Of a stretch of 64,000 nucleotides of DNA, positions 24,341 through 34,674 are shown in pieces. This DNA comes from Deroplatys truncata. Lineage: Eukaryota > Arthropoda > Insecta > Mantodea > Mantidae. The first letter of the stretch is position 1. Each line of letters begins with the position of its first letter. The DNA is taken from NCBI GenBank assembly GCA_030765065.1, contig CM060979.1, positions 104,892,350 to 104,956,349 of the forward strand, written 5' to 3'. The notes under the pieces were generated by a model. The model did not search any database. It saw only the letters and a program-made list of their open reading frames with translations, and was not told the DNA's origin. The translations under genes and the position numbers were made by a program.

Positions 24341-24389
24341 TGTCATGCGTAGGATCAGCAATCTTACTGCCAACTTCGAGGTTAGACAT
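24341..24389 (-). CDS. Candidate first coding exon (16 codons), unassigned
   Basis: On the - strand an ATG at 24389 opens MSNLEVGSKIADPTHD and is followed by a strong donor (A|GTAAGTCAC). It lies in a slightly CpG-richer patch, as a promoter-proximal exon might. It ends in phase 1, so it cannot join directly to the phase-0 exon at 9296-9412; a small exon of length 3n+2 would be needed between them. I do not recognise the peptide. It may belong to the - strand gene or be chance. Confidence 0.3.
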
Positions 24390-25089
24390 AATTGTCATTT
24401 TGCTACTTAAAAACGATAATACTGATTATTATGAAGAACACTAAGGTAAACACTATGAGTTCGCAGTTTCTGCTTAAGATTTGTTTTTGTTTATTGCGTG
24501 TGGGTAGTGTTACACTAGGAAATGTTTGTAAACTGCTTCTAAAACATATGCGTTGTATTATAGATGCACCTACCCCTTAGCGGTCACAAGATCTGCTCTG
24601 GATTTAAAAGTCAGCTTATCTTGTCTAAAATTTTTTGGTTTTTGCCGAATCATAATAATGGCGATGCAGTTAAGCAAATACTATTTGGGTATTGTTTATT
24701 TTTGTTCATAAGGTGATGCCACAGTTAGCAATGCTTAGGAATATTAAACATATTATTCAGTATTCAATACTGTCACTAAACATGCAGCACTAAACCAACC
24801 CATTAGAGTCCAAATTATTTTTTAATTGAAAGTTTAACTTTTTTTGTTATATTGGTGTTACATGAAGTGAAAAACATTAAAAAAAATTGAAAATTACTTT
24901 TCTGAATGTATAGATTGGCCGTAATATGCAACTACATAATATGTAATACTAGGCACTAAAGGAGCAAAAGTTTTTAACATATAAACAGTTAGCATATTAC
25001 TATAAAACAACAATAGATGAGCGTTTTGGCAATTATCTGGTTGATATCCAAAAAAATTTACACACAGTCCCACAGTTAAAAATTAGGAC
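24390..25089. other. Non-coding, nothing recognised
   Basis: AT-rich, with no recognisable elements. Confidence 0.4.
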
Positions 25090-25580
25090 CCAGCATCCTT
25101 TAACAATGAAGTCAATTAGTTCATCGTAGAGAAAAAGCTTGAATACCTCAATTGCATTTCTTGTTTCACATGGGGTGTTTAGCTGTCAAAATCTTTGGTG
25201 GTAGTTTCAGAATTCTTGTCTATCCATTTTGCAATTTTAGTGAACTGAGTGTATGTCTTGTCCGAAAATCTTTGTTGTGATGAAGAGGCTAGTGCTGCTG
25301 CTGTTGCTTCAATCTGGACATTAGGTGTTTGCATGGTGTGTTAGTCACGTAATAGCCCTCTTTAATCTGTAGTGCATACTTCAGGCTCAGCAAGAAACTG
25401 TTTTCCACGGAGATTATTCAAGGATCTCACCATCTTCATATGCTGAATCCTCATCAGTCAAAATATTGGAACCAGTAGGACCAGTAAAAATATCTTCTGT
25501 GTTGTTATTTTCTTCAAATAGTATGTCAAAAGCTTCCTTGACCAATCCACATTCAAGAATTTAGCAAAGGACCTAAAATG
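25090..25580 (-). pseudogene. piggyBac-type transposase remnant (N-terminal part)
   Basis: The - strand gives an acidic leader ILFEENNNTEDIFTG...LTDEDSAYEDG (about 25430-25530), then, after a frameshift, NNLRGKQFLAEPE (about 25385-25420). Later come FSDKTYTQFTKIAKW (about 25220-25265) and IEVFKLFLYDELIDFIV (about 25100-25155). Order and content match piggyBac-family proteins: an acidic N-terminus with 'DEDSA.ED', then the 'P.E.F..FFDDELIDLIV' entry into the catalytic domain. The catalytic Asp region is absent. Confidence 0.65.
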
Positions 25581-25634
25581 ATAGGAATTAATTTATTCTA
25601 GTAATTATAATGATATCTGAATCATAAACGCACA

Positions 25635-25730
25635 AACCTTCAGAACATTTCTCAGGAGTAGTAGGAATTGAACCCAGGGCTTCCTCATCAGCAGACAGAC
25701 ATATTAACCACAAAATCATGAAAGTGATCT
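25635..25730 (-). mobile_element. tRNA-like sequence, probable SINE head or tRNA pseudogene
   Basis: On the - strand, tggttaatatg resembles an A box and gggttcaattcc is a good B box, about 35 nt apart. The folding arms are poor, so it is not a working tRNA. Confidence 0.4.
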
Positions 25731-26871
25731 AATTTGAAATACTAGCCAGAATAAAATAAGGTCTGTTTTTTTTTAAAAAGGTGTGTAAATAATAAAACAA
25801 TATTTTACCTTCATTACAGCTAAATGTTATTTTTTTCTAACATTGAAATTTATCACTTAACTCATCCATTTTAATAATGGTTGACATACAATTAAAAAAT
25901 AAAAAATAAAATGGATTCTTATTTCATTTTTAAAACTTGTGCAGAAAATGGACTGGATATAATTATGCAATTCCTCCATAGTTAAACTTGCTCTTCTTCC
26001 ATGATGCAAAGAAAATTTCAGTAGTAAGTACTACAATAAAAGTAAAACTCTGATAATATCAACTAATATTAACACTTGCTTAGAAGCAAATGGAAGATTA
26101 GACTTTCTAGAACACCAAAATACATATTTCAAGTTTAAAAATGTCAAAAAATGGACCATGGTAAAGGCAAAAAATGCATGACAGCATTAAATTTATATAT
26201 AAGACTGGTGTTGCATAAAAAAACCTCTCTATTTAATGCATGAAAAATAGTTTACCACCACCAAAAACGTTGAAAAATTGGTATATTTTTTCAAAAAAAT
26301 TGTAAAACTAATAATATGCAAGATACAGAAAGCTGCCAAAACAAGTAAACTGTAATACTATTTATTCTTTCTGTTTATAAAAAATGACAATATCTCCATT
26401 AATTTGACTACTAGAATTTTTAAAACTATACTGTTGGTCGCCTCTAGACATCTGCACTTCATGGACACAAAACAAGTAAACTACACTTGTTTCTAAAAGC
26501 TGTCAGAGATAACACTGGCCTCTCTGTATACTGCTGTTTTCTACGCTAGAGTGAGAATTTAACAGGTGAAGTCATGTGGGGCCCTTATGTGAATTTGGAA
26601 CCAGTTTAACTGAATGGTAACACTCATAGCAAAACCCTTTCTTTTATGTCTGCAAGCTGCTTTTCAGACTGATTCTCCATTGCATGGCGACAATTATAAT
26701 GAAAAGCATAGCTCTATAAGGTTTCTTTTGTTAAAATTACAAATATATTTTATACTACTTTTACATTGTTAGCACTAGTAGCAACAACAGTGTGCTCAGC
26801 ATACCCTTGAGGAAATCACAAAAGCTAGATACCTGTATTTAAAGGAACACTGTTAATAAAGCACTTGAAAC

Positions 26872-26874
<3 letters not shown>
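25731..26874. other. Non-coding, nothing recognised
   Basis: AT-rich, without recognisable genes or repeats. Confidence 0.4.

Positions 26875-26934
<60 letters not shown>
26875..26934. repeat. (AT)n microsatellite, 60 bp
   Basis: An uninterrupted run of AT dinucleotides. It lies 60 bp before a long inverted repeat. Confidence 0.97.
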
Positions 26935-26940
<6 letters not shown>

Positions 26941-26994
26941 CAGTTCATATTTTTAGGACAAATTAAGTGCCAGTACCAGAGGTATAAAATGATT

Positions 26995-27134
26995 TTAAAA
27001 TCACTAATCACAATGAGTTGTATAAACACTTAAATGCTTCACCAATTGTTGATCAAATGCCATGTTCAACTGAATAACAAGAATTAGTGAAACATTTAAA
27101 TGTTTACACAACTCATTGTGATTAGTGATATTAA
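26995..27134. repeat. Inverted repeat, 48-bp arms
   Basis: 26995-27042 and 27087-27134 are reverse complements with 4 mismatches in 48, separated by 44 bp. This resembles a small palindromic MITE or the product of a template switch. No coding content. Confidence 0.8.
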
Positions 27135-27544
27135 TTGTGCTTCACTGTGTGCCACTTCTAGTTCTTTAATGATATTAAAATACTAAACAGTCTATTCATT
27201 ATACCCAATAACCAGGGCCCGGATTCTGATGACATATCATCTGTTAATTGTTGCATCACAGGTATTATTGACATGTGCTTAAATCCTTATCATGACTCAT
27301 AGATTATGAAAATGCATATTTATTAGGTCATTTTTTGGTATTTTACATAATTTTCTGTTTTTAGGACATCTTTTTTTATTTTATGTCATCATTTTGTCAT
27401 TTTCTTATCCTTTGAGTCTTTTTTTAGTCATTTTCTTGCATTTGTATTAAGTATATAAAGAGATTTACGTTATTGACATTTTACATAAGAATAACTTTTT
27501 AAACTTGTCGCGGTATCGTTCGTGTTATCTTATTGCTGAGCACT
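27135..27544. other. Non-coding, nothing recognised
   Basis: T-rich, with no features. Confidence 0.4.
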
Positions 27545-28310
27545 TGTTATTGTTTTATTATTTTGAATTTTGGGTTCTTTGTCCTCCGGCTAGCTATTAT
27601 TACTATTCAGTCGAGCAAATCTCTTGAACAGGGTGTGTAAACGGAAAGGAGTTGTTACTAAAAGATAACACTGATAAAAGAATTTGTTTTTACACTTTTA
27701 TTGCTGTCACACTTCATTAATTTCACAGATTTGCTTTTGATATGTGCCTGACTGAAACTGTTATATTTTTGAATGTAACCATAATCACTTATTTGCCGCA
27801 CATTATTAATTTGCGTATTTCACATCTTTTAACTAACTTTACGACGTGAGAGATTTTGTAGAACTGCGCGACGTTAAACGCGTGAATGATTCTGATGAAC
27901 TGGGCGACGTGTAACTTCTGAATGATTCTGTAGAACTGCGCGACGTTTGCCTTGTGAATTATTCTGTAGAACTGCGCGACGTATAACCCGCGAATGATTC
28001 TGTTGGACTGAGTGTTACCCGTCTCTGGCTTTAGCTTTTTATACTCCCTCACCCCGATATGCCTAAACATTATAACAGAACTGCTATTGGCTAATAAAGT
28101 GCGCCAACATTAGCGTCTATTTTTTTATCCAATCAAAATTACGAACACATATGCTCTAGGGAAAATATTCCCTCCATTTCTAAAGAAAGGCATGCTACTC
28201 TGATGTCATTTGTTTGTCTCTTCTAATTAATAAACAACTCACCCCCTCGCTCATTGTTACCCACTCCTATTGTCAGTTTCAGTGAGGTCGTGTAAACTTA
28301 TTTCCTAACA
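27545..28310 (-). mobile_element. LTR of a retroelement, copy 1 (probably solo)
   Basis: It reads on the - strand from TGTTAGGAAATAAG (start at 28310) to ...AATAACA (end at 27545), so the ends are TGTT/AACA. It aligns along its length with 58877-59621 on the + strand. It carries a TATA box (tataaaaag; + coordinates about 28036-28044) and an AATAAA signal (about 27693). Between these lie tandem ~36-bp units around 'gcgcgacgt' (27853-28010). No primer-binding site follows the 3' end and no target duplication was found, so the exact ends are provisional. Confidence 0.65.
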
Positions 28311-28640
28311 ATGTTTATAATTAACAAACATCTCAAATCATTGCCATACAATAATGCTTATTTACACTACAATCACTCTGGCATTTACAGTGTTGTGATA
28401 TAAAATACTGCCACAAACTTTACTATTCAACTGAGAAATAAAGAAATTTTGTACTCCTGTACTCACATTCTTGGGAAAAGATCACATTCCTATTTAATAG
28501 TTAGTCTGGAAAGCATTACTTGTGAGCAGAGGGATGGCTATTGTCAGTGGAGCAGGTATCATTATAGTTATGAACTCATGTTCCAAAACTGAATGTAACT
28601 TTTCCCTTGTTTGCATTAATGAGTACGAAGTGAGATTCTT
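28311..28640. other. Non-coding, nothing recognised
   Basis: No features recognised. Confidence 0.4.
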
Positions 28641-28700
28641 TAATTTAATTGAATCTTGACTCAGTGGGTACACTAAAACTTCACTTACTTGGAATTAATC

Positions 28701-28738
28701 GAACATGTTTTAAAAGCACCACTTGCTTTCATCTTCAG
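28701..28738 (-). ncRNA. Hammerhead-ribozyme-like motif of PLE, left arm
   Basis: The - strand reads CTGAAGA, T, a GAAAGCA...TGCTTTT stem, then AAAAC and the octamer AACATGTT. CUGANGA is intact. The CGAAAC core has become TAAAAC, as two CpG-type changes would produce, so cleavage is unlikely. Confidence 0.5.
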
Positions 28739-29037
28739 CTTTTTTCCGTCTGAGCATGCCGGGAATTCGGTCTATAGATGTAGGTGGTGTGGAAGTGGTG
28801 TCATCTGGTGTGTCCATGATGAAGCTGTTTAGATTGTTAGTGGCTGGATTTCAAAGTTCATTACCATTTCCATGTTTTAAAACATACACATAATCAAATG
28901 CATGAAAATGGTATGAACTTTGAAATCCTGCCACTCATCAATCTAAGCAGCTTCATCATGGACACATCAGATGACACCACTTCCATGCCACCTACATCTA
29001 TGGACCCAAATTCCCGGCATGCTCAGTCAGAAAAAAG

Positions 29038-29074
29038 CTGAAAATGAAAGCCAGTGGTTCTTTCGAAACATGTT
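29038..29074 (+). ncRNA. Hammerhead-ribozyme-like motif of PLE, right arm
   Basis: The + strand reads CTGAAAA (one change from CUGANGA), T, a GAAAG...CTTTC stem, GAAAC, then the palindromic octamer AACATGTT. The TGA stop of the PLE frame lies inside the first core element. Compared with the left arm, each copy keeps the core half the other has lost. Confidence 0.55.
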
Positions 29075-29129
29075 CGATTAATTTCAAGTAAGTGAAGTTT
29101 TAGTTTATCCTCAAGATTCAATTAAATTA

Positions 29130-30583
29130 TTGTTTTGCTTCACTGTCTCTAACTTCTGAATAACACTTCAGTGACATTCTTATTATCCTTATCCTTTGTT
29201 GTGATATAGGCTATGAAGTCTTTTTCCTTCACTGTGAATGTTGTATAATCTGAGAACCAAAACAGTTAATGCTACAGTTTTGTAAGACTTGCTTCAAAAA
29301 CAATTTTCTTATTTTTTGGGTTTTTTTTAGACTATATATTTAATTTCTAAATTGTCTCATCATTATCCTTATACCCACTTTTTCTGCTTGCATAGCTGTA
29401 ATACACATGTATAAATTAATTCATAACTTTCTGTGCATTAATTTTAATAAGTTAAATAAATCTCAGTTATAGGTAATATTGTTATAATGATATCATTTTT
29501 AAAACTTTAGTCTTTTTATAGGTTATTTTTAAATATGTTTAAGTCATCAAAATCCAGGCCCTGCTAATAATCATACAGTTATATGAATTACAAGTAAAAA
29601 AAGTTAGCAGCATTGTGCTTCACCTCATTAGACAAAACTTATGCCACAGTTTTAGAAACTAAACACTGTATACTTGGAATAGAGCCCTTTGCTCAAACCT
29701 CTCTTGTGTATGAGCTGGCAAGAGCGCCTTCTTCATTGAAGAGCATTACTGCAGCATACAGAAGACATAGAAATTTAAGGAAAGGCATTTGAGATTGTTA
29801 TATAATGTTACAGGTGCCATGATCAGCTGTGCAAATGAATGCAGAGGGGATAGAAGTTCATGGCATACAGTGACTCAACTTTCAAAGCACTGCTTACATT
29901 TCAAACTCTGAATTACCACAAACCAGAAATGGAATGTATATTTGTCGAATGTGATGAAAATTGCAATAGATATTATCCTGTACTACATTGCAAGGTATGA
30001 AATGAATCTATAACAAAATTCTGCTGTATACATTCACTTGAATGTACATTGTACATCATTTTTAACTTCCTATCATGTAAATTGGAGATCACAGTTTATT
30101 TACCGGATCTATAAACTTAGCTTTGTATGCTGTGCTTAGGTGCCAAATTAATACCAGCTTAAAAGTAACTATACAGATCATAATATATACTTTGCCTACT
30201 TTCATTCTAAATTAAAACACAGAATTGAATTTCTCTTCCATGATTTCATTTTCTATTTTCAAACACATTTCATCATAGTGTGCTTATCTTCATCTTCCTA
30301 TATGAGTTGTCTTTGGAAGCAGTTCATATAATGAACTGAACCCTATTCAGCAAGTCCTTCCATGCATTGTGTGCCTTTGTAAGGAAATTGTAGTGCCCTA
30401 GCAAACATGAGCTATTTGTCTTTATGTCCTACTTAAAAATATACATAAACATAAAAGGAGGAAGAAGGAAAAAACTCTTATCAAATTTTTATTCACTTCC
30501 TTTCCATCAAAATTTGTTCCATTCATCCTCATTATATTAACTTTTATTCTTACTTCTAATATGCTGGGTACAAGATACATATG
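29130..30583. other. Non-coding, nothing recognised
   Basis: AT-rich, with no recognisable element. A short frame near 29930-29995 is Cys-containing but has no family resemblance. Confidence 0.4.
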
Positions 30584-31784
30584 AAGGGTGTTCTAAAAGT
30601 TTTGGGCCTGACTCATAGATGTTGTCAAGATGGCTAAATTACTATAATAGTTCTTAATATTATCCTTTTGATTGCTGTAAAGTTTCAGATACAGAAGTAT
30701 AGTCATGTATTGCAGCGATCTTGTAAACAAGCACTGTTAACATTTTATACAAAATGTTTAAAATTGAAATACAGGCTTTGATAAAGTACTTCGTTTTGAA
30801 GAGCTTAACCCAGACAGAAGTACAAAAGGAGTTAGATTCAATGTTAAACAATTCTTCCCCTTTGTTTTCCATGGTTAAAAAGTGGGCTGCTGAATTTAAG
30901 CATGGTGGTACATCCATTCAACTTGATGAGTGCTGAGGGCATCCTAAAACTGCTAGAATTGATGAGATTGTGACAAAATTTCACAATGTTGTACCCATTC
31001 AGTGATTGCCAATTAAAGGTTCACAAGTTGGCTGACTTTGCAGAGACTCAATGGGCCATGTCCACTATGCAAAGTTTTGGTACAAAAAGGCTTTCCGTTG
31101 AAGGTTGCCATGTTTGTTAACAGTGGATCAAAACACAATTATGAATCTATTTCAGAAGAATAGATGAAGCATGGATACATTGTTACACACACTAGAGATG
31201 GAGAAGTCCAAATGTGGGTAGGAACAGGTGAAAAGTACACCAGGAAAGCAAAAACAGTTCCACTGCAGGAAATGTCATGGCTACAATTTGAAATTTTAAT
31301 GGCGAGGTGCTCATAGGCTGCCTACAGGAAGGCAGAATCATCTCTGGGAAGTATTATGACTACTGAGGCAATTGAAGATTCTGTTCAGACTAAATGTCCA
31401 CACCTTGTGAAGAAGAAAGTTCTCTTGCATCATAATAATGTGCCTTTACACACATCTGGATTGTTATAGCAAAACTTCATGAGCTTTGTACCCTAGTGCT
31501 TCCACATCAACATATTTGCCGAATTTGGCTCTCAGTGATTTCTTTTTGTTCCCAAACTTAAAGAAATGGCAGGGTGGACAAAGATTCAGTTCAAATAATG
31601 AGGTTGAAGCTGAGACAGATACTTATTTTGCACAGTTGGACAAATTTTATTTTACTGAGGGTATTAAAAGGATTGAAAGTCATTGGACTAACTGTATTGA
31701 TTTAAAGATGACTATGTTGAAAAAAAAATTATCTTAAACCTTGTGCTTTCTTGGTTAGGCTGAGAACTTTTTAGATTTCCCCTT
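30584..31784 (+). mobile_element. Decayed mariner element
   Basis: Terminal repeats are still visible: agggtgttctaaaagtttt at the left (about 30585) and its diverged complement in 'ctgagaactttttagatttcccc' at the right (about 31760-31782). Inside, the + strand gives the N-terminal HTH region (30754-30933: IKYFVLKSLTQTEVQKEL, VKKWAAEFKHGG). The C-terminus is at 31500-31735 with LALSDFFLFPNLKKW, where the last catalytic Asp block (SPDLAPSD) has decayed. Many stops lie between. Old and inactive. Confidence 0.8.
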
Positions 31785-32029
31785 GAATTTTATTAACACC
31801 ATATATTCAGCTAACAGGTCAAGTGCGAGCAAAAGGCAGTATAGGTTAACATCAGCTGTAAGGAAGTGTCTATGTTTATAGCGAGTTGAACACTATGAAG
31901 TGTTACGTAGGTTATTTATTTAACATTTTACATAAATACCTAGTCTTACCATACATTCTGTGATGGCCTTAAGGAATAATTTCAGGCTTAAATGAAAACA
32001 TTTTTTAAAGTTTTGATATACCATTTAAT

Positions 32030-33125
32030 AGGGCAGGTTATATGAACACTTTGCACTATCATTTTGCTCTAAATGTCCACCTTTAGCCTTCACACAAGCC
32101 TTTAAATGCCTTGGCCAGTCATCTATAGCAACATACATGACATTTATGTCCAAATCCGCCACTGCTCACCTCAGGGATTTTTTTAGACTTTCAAGATTGC
32201 TGTGACTTGAAGAGTTAGTTTTGGTATCCAAAATGTCCCACTGTTTATAATCCAGAGGATTCAGGTCTATACTGGACGATGGCCAATCCAATGGCTGATG
32301 AACTCTGTAATGTTGTCCTTGAGCCACTGCTGAGCCTTCCAAGCTTTACGGGCCGGAGCACTGTCCTGTGCTCCGGCCCGTGGGGAAGATCCACTGACCA
32401 TTTGTGAACATTGTTTGGTTAAGAGGTTTAACAATTTTCTCCAGGACTTCCTCTACACATTGGCATTATTCCTTATCCCCTTTTCATAGAAATGAACATC
32501 AGTAGTCCCTTTGTATGAAACTCCCATCACTGATGCTGGATGATGGCCACAAAGAACCCGAGGAGCAATCTGGTGTATTCTTCACGACTGAGCATACATT
32601 TTGCTGTTCTGCCTTTCAATTTCTGCTCTATTGTGAACATTTTTTATCTGAAAAAAGGATTCTCTGATGTTGATTTTTGGCATGGCATCTAAGGTTATAC
32701 GATCTCTCCAGTCTAATCTTCTTAAGATGGATATTGAGCATGTGTCCTATACATTGGTGGTAAGCCCAAAGTCCTAGGTCTTGGCTTAATAACTTAGAGA
32801 CACACATTCTTGACATTTGAAGGCTACTCCGCCATTACTTTTTGTTTCCTAACAGGATTTCTTCTGACATGTTCTCGAACTTTATCATATCTGGGGTTTG
32901 AACCAATTGCCAGATCTTGGTTTGTCATCAACACTAGAAAGATGGTCAAACCTTTTAATGGTCCAATAAATAAATCTGAGTGAAATTCCTATCAGTTTTA
33001 ACAAACTGAAGATCGCCTTTGGTTCCTTATTACACTTATGTAATGCTATTACAGCTATACAATTTTCTTTCACAGACCATTCCATCTTGAAACAAAGATT
33101 AATGCTGAATGTCAATATGTAATAC
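32030..33125 (-). mobile_element. Decayed maT-like (DD37D-type) Tc1/mariner element
   Basis: The - strand gives an HTH segment with DDKPRSG (about 32905-32925) and KKIRLERS followed by ILFSDKK (about 32640-32740; first catalytic Asp). Then come QDSAPARKAWKAQQWL (about 32310-32360) and SIDLNPLDYKQWDILDT (about 32215-32265). The tail DDWPRHLKACVKAKGGHLE (about 32065-32125) closes it. Spacing between the second and third Asp is close to 37, though a frameshift lies between them. Several stops. A perfect 14-bp inverted repeat disrupts the region before QDSAPA. Confidence 0.75.
32348..32381. repeat. Perfect 14-bp inverted repeat inside the transposase
   Basis: acgggccggagcac (32348-32361) and gtgctccggcccgt (32368-32381) surround a 6-nt spacer. 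One arm encodes the expected APAR residues; the other has no counterpart in the family. Confidence 0.9.
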
Positions 33126-34072
33126 TGCTAAGGAAGGATGTTTATTCAAGATAAAAATTCCAGAAACCTCTGCATAGTTTCATGTGTTAGATAATTATTT
33201 TTCAAGTTAAATAGTGTTAAAAAGGCAGTAAAAGAAATAGCTAAGACTACCTGGGTGCCAGAAAAAGTAGTGTATAGGATAAAAAAGGAACAAATCAAAC
33301 GATAAAAAAGAATGGGGAAACAAAAACATGCTGGTTAACTCAATATAATGGAATAGAGCAAAGTGGAGTGTGGTACATTGTTCATTATATGTTTATAAAC
33401 ATTCCACCCACATGGAATGCAATTTTGTTAAGGGTAAACAATGATAATATCCTACCAAATTATAGCTTTTATCATTTATATCTCCATATTTCTTTGATAA
33501 TATGTACATATTTTTATGCCTGTAAAATATTTCGAAGTACTAAAACTACAAAGAGGTGATATAAAGTAGGTAAAAATTAAATGTCTTACAGTTGCCTTAA
33601 ACAGCAGTGCACATATTTCACTATTTGGTGAAGTATCATTCACAAGATAACATTAAATTGTTAGACCGATCGCAGCTGGGCACCAAAGTTGAGAGCGTAT
33701 TTAGAGTACATATGGCAACTGTGCCCCATTTAACCTGTACTGTCTTTTAAGTGTGAGAGCGATATAGATAAGTATTAGCAAATAGCAAATTTGGGTAGCA
33801 ACAGTGAAACAGGGTCTATGAAGATATAATTTGTATAAATTATTGACAATTAATCTTCACTTATTTGTTTAAGGTAATTAAAAAGAATAAACAGATACCT
33901 TAAAAATAAGTAAAGCATAACTGCCACAAATTTATACAAATTGAACATTTGTAAAACAGGTGTACTCAGCATTCAAGTTCCAGAAGGTGCTTTTGGTGGA
34001 GGGGGATAGGTATATTAGATGTTTTAATTTTATTCATAATGAAAATTTTCATTGCCTTCTTTCTGTTTTCAG
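33126..34072. other. Upstream of UBAP1 exon; promoter or 5' UTR not identified
   Basis: No element is recognised. The 3' end is a clear splice acceptor (ttctttctgttttcag at 34057-34072), so a non-coding first exon must lie upstream. Its position could not be found. Confidence 0.4.
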
Positions 34073-34110
34073 TGTTGGTGATTAACAAAAGAGGCAAATT
34101 ATAAATAATA
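34073..34110 (+). other. UBAP1: UBAP1-like gene, 5' UTR part of the first coding exon
   Basis: This sequence lies between the acceptor at 34072 and the ATG at 34111. The context of the ATG (ataataATGT) is A-rich, as is common at insect start sites. Confidence 0.65.
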
Positions 34111-34144
34111 ATGTCTCGATATGGTCGGGATTCAGAAAAGCAAG
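34111..34144 (+). CDS. UBAP1: UBAP1-like ESCRT-I subunit, coding exon 1 (MSRYGRDSEKQ)
   Basis: An ATG opens 11 codons plus one base (MSRYGRDSEKQ), ending at a donor AAG|GTAAGC. Phase 1 matches the next exon at 49512, whose first two bases complete a Val codon. The short N-terminus before the conserved FSYMDGIP fits the family, where about 14-18 residues precede the UMA domain. Intron 1 is about 15.4 kb and full of transposons. The gene is a subunit of the endosomal ESCRT-I complex that recognises ubiquitinated cargo for sorting into multivesicular bodies. Confidence 0.8.
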
Positions 34145-34500
34145 GTAAGCTTAATGTCCATTACTCTTCCCAAGTACAGTATAACCCTTGTTCATCCAGA
34201 CTAGCTGGGACCAGAATACAACTGGATTAATAAAAGTCTAAACAATCAAATAGGATATAGTTTATACATGGAGCAAATTTGTTAATTCCTTTACTGTACA
34301 ATTACTCTATATAAAAACAAAAAAAAAGTTTTTAATCCCCTTCTGGCTTTTCTTCCAATTAGACTTTGTCTCAACCCCTAACTTTGCAGCACTATGTTGC
34401 AACAGTTCTTTGTCAATTCTATTCTGTGCATTCAACTTTTTATCCATCAACACAACCACTTTCTTCCTCTTTGTTGCCATTTACACATGCACAATCTATC

Positions 34501-34626
34501 CATCCGTCCGCCCGCCCACCCACCCACCCGCCCACCCACCCACCCACCCACCCGCCCACCCACCCGCCCGCCCACCCACCCACCCACTTAGCAATACATA
34601 CAATATATATATATATATATATATAA
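34501..34626 (+). repeat. (CCCA/CCCG)n tract followed by (AT)n
   Basis: About 88 bp of cccacccg-type repeats run to 34588, then an AT microsatellite at 34602-34624. It lies 50 bp before the mariner insertion. Confidence 0.95.
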
Positions 34627-34674
34627 TATTACTTTATAATCTCTTGACCATACAAAGTAAAATCCACAATACTA

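Larger units (their letters stand above)
28641..29129. repeat. Head-to-head inverted pair of Penelope-like 3' ends
   Basis: Arms at about 28641-28874 (-) and 28901-29129 (+) are inverted copies. The right arm encodes the PLE C-terminus ENGMNFEILPLINL, SFIMDTSDDTTSMPP and a TGA stop, then a 3' tail. The left arm encodes a diverged version on the - strand with stops. NFEILP matches the other PLE copies (NFEVLL at about 7233, HYEILP at about 5588). Each arm ends in a hammerhead-like motif. The 26-bp centre is not duplicated. Paired inverted termini are a recurrent feature of PLE insertions. Confidence 0.75.

Noticed and set aside
27545-28310. CRISPR-like array (regular ~36-bp units at 27853-28010)
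   Set aside because: Units are diverged, have no unique spacers, and lie inside an LTR of a eukaryotic retroelement.
29880-30000. Cys-containing peptide MECIFVECDENCNRYYPVLHCK as a possible exon
   Set aside because: No acceptor or donor in the right phase, and no family recognised.
34366-34626. Open frames rich in HPPT repeats
   Set aside because: These are translations of the (CCCA)n microsatellite in several frames.
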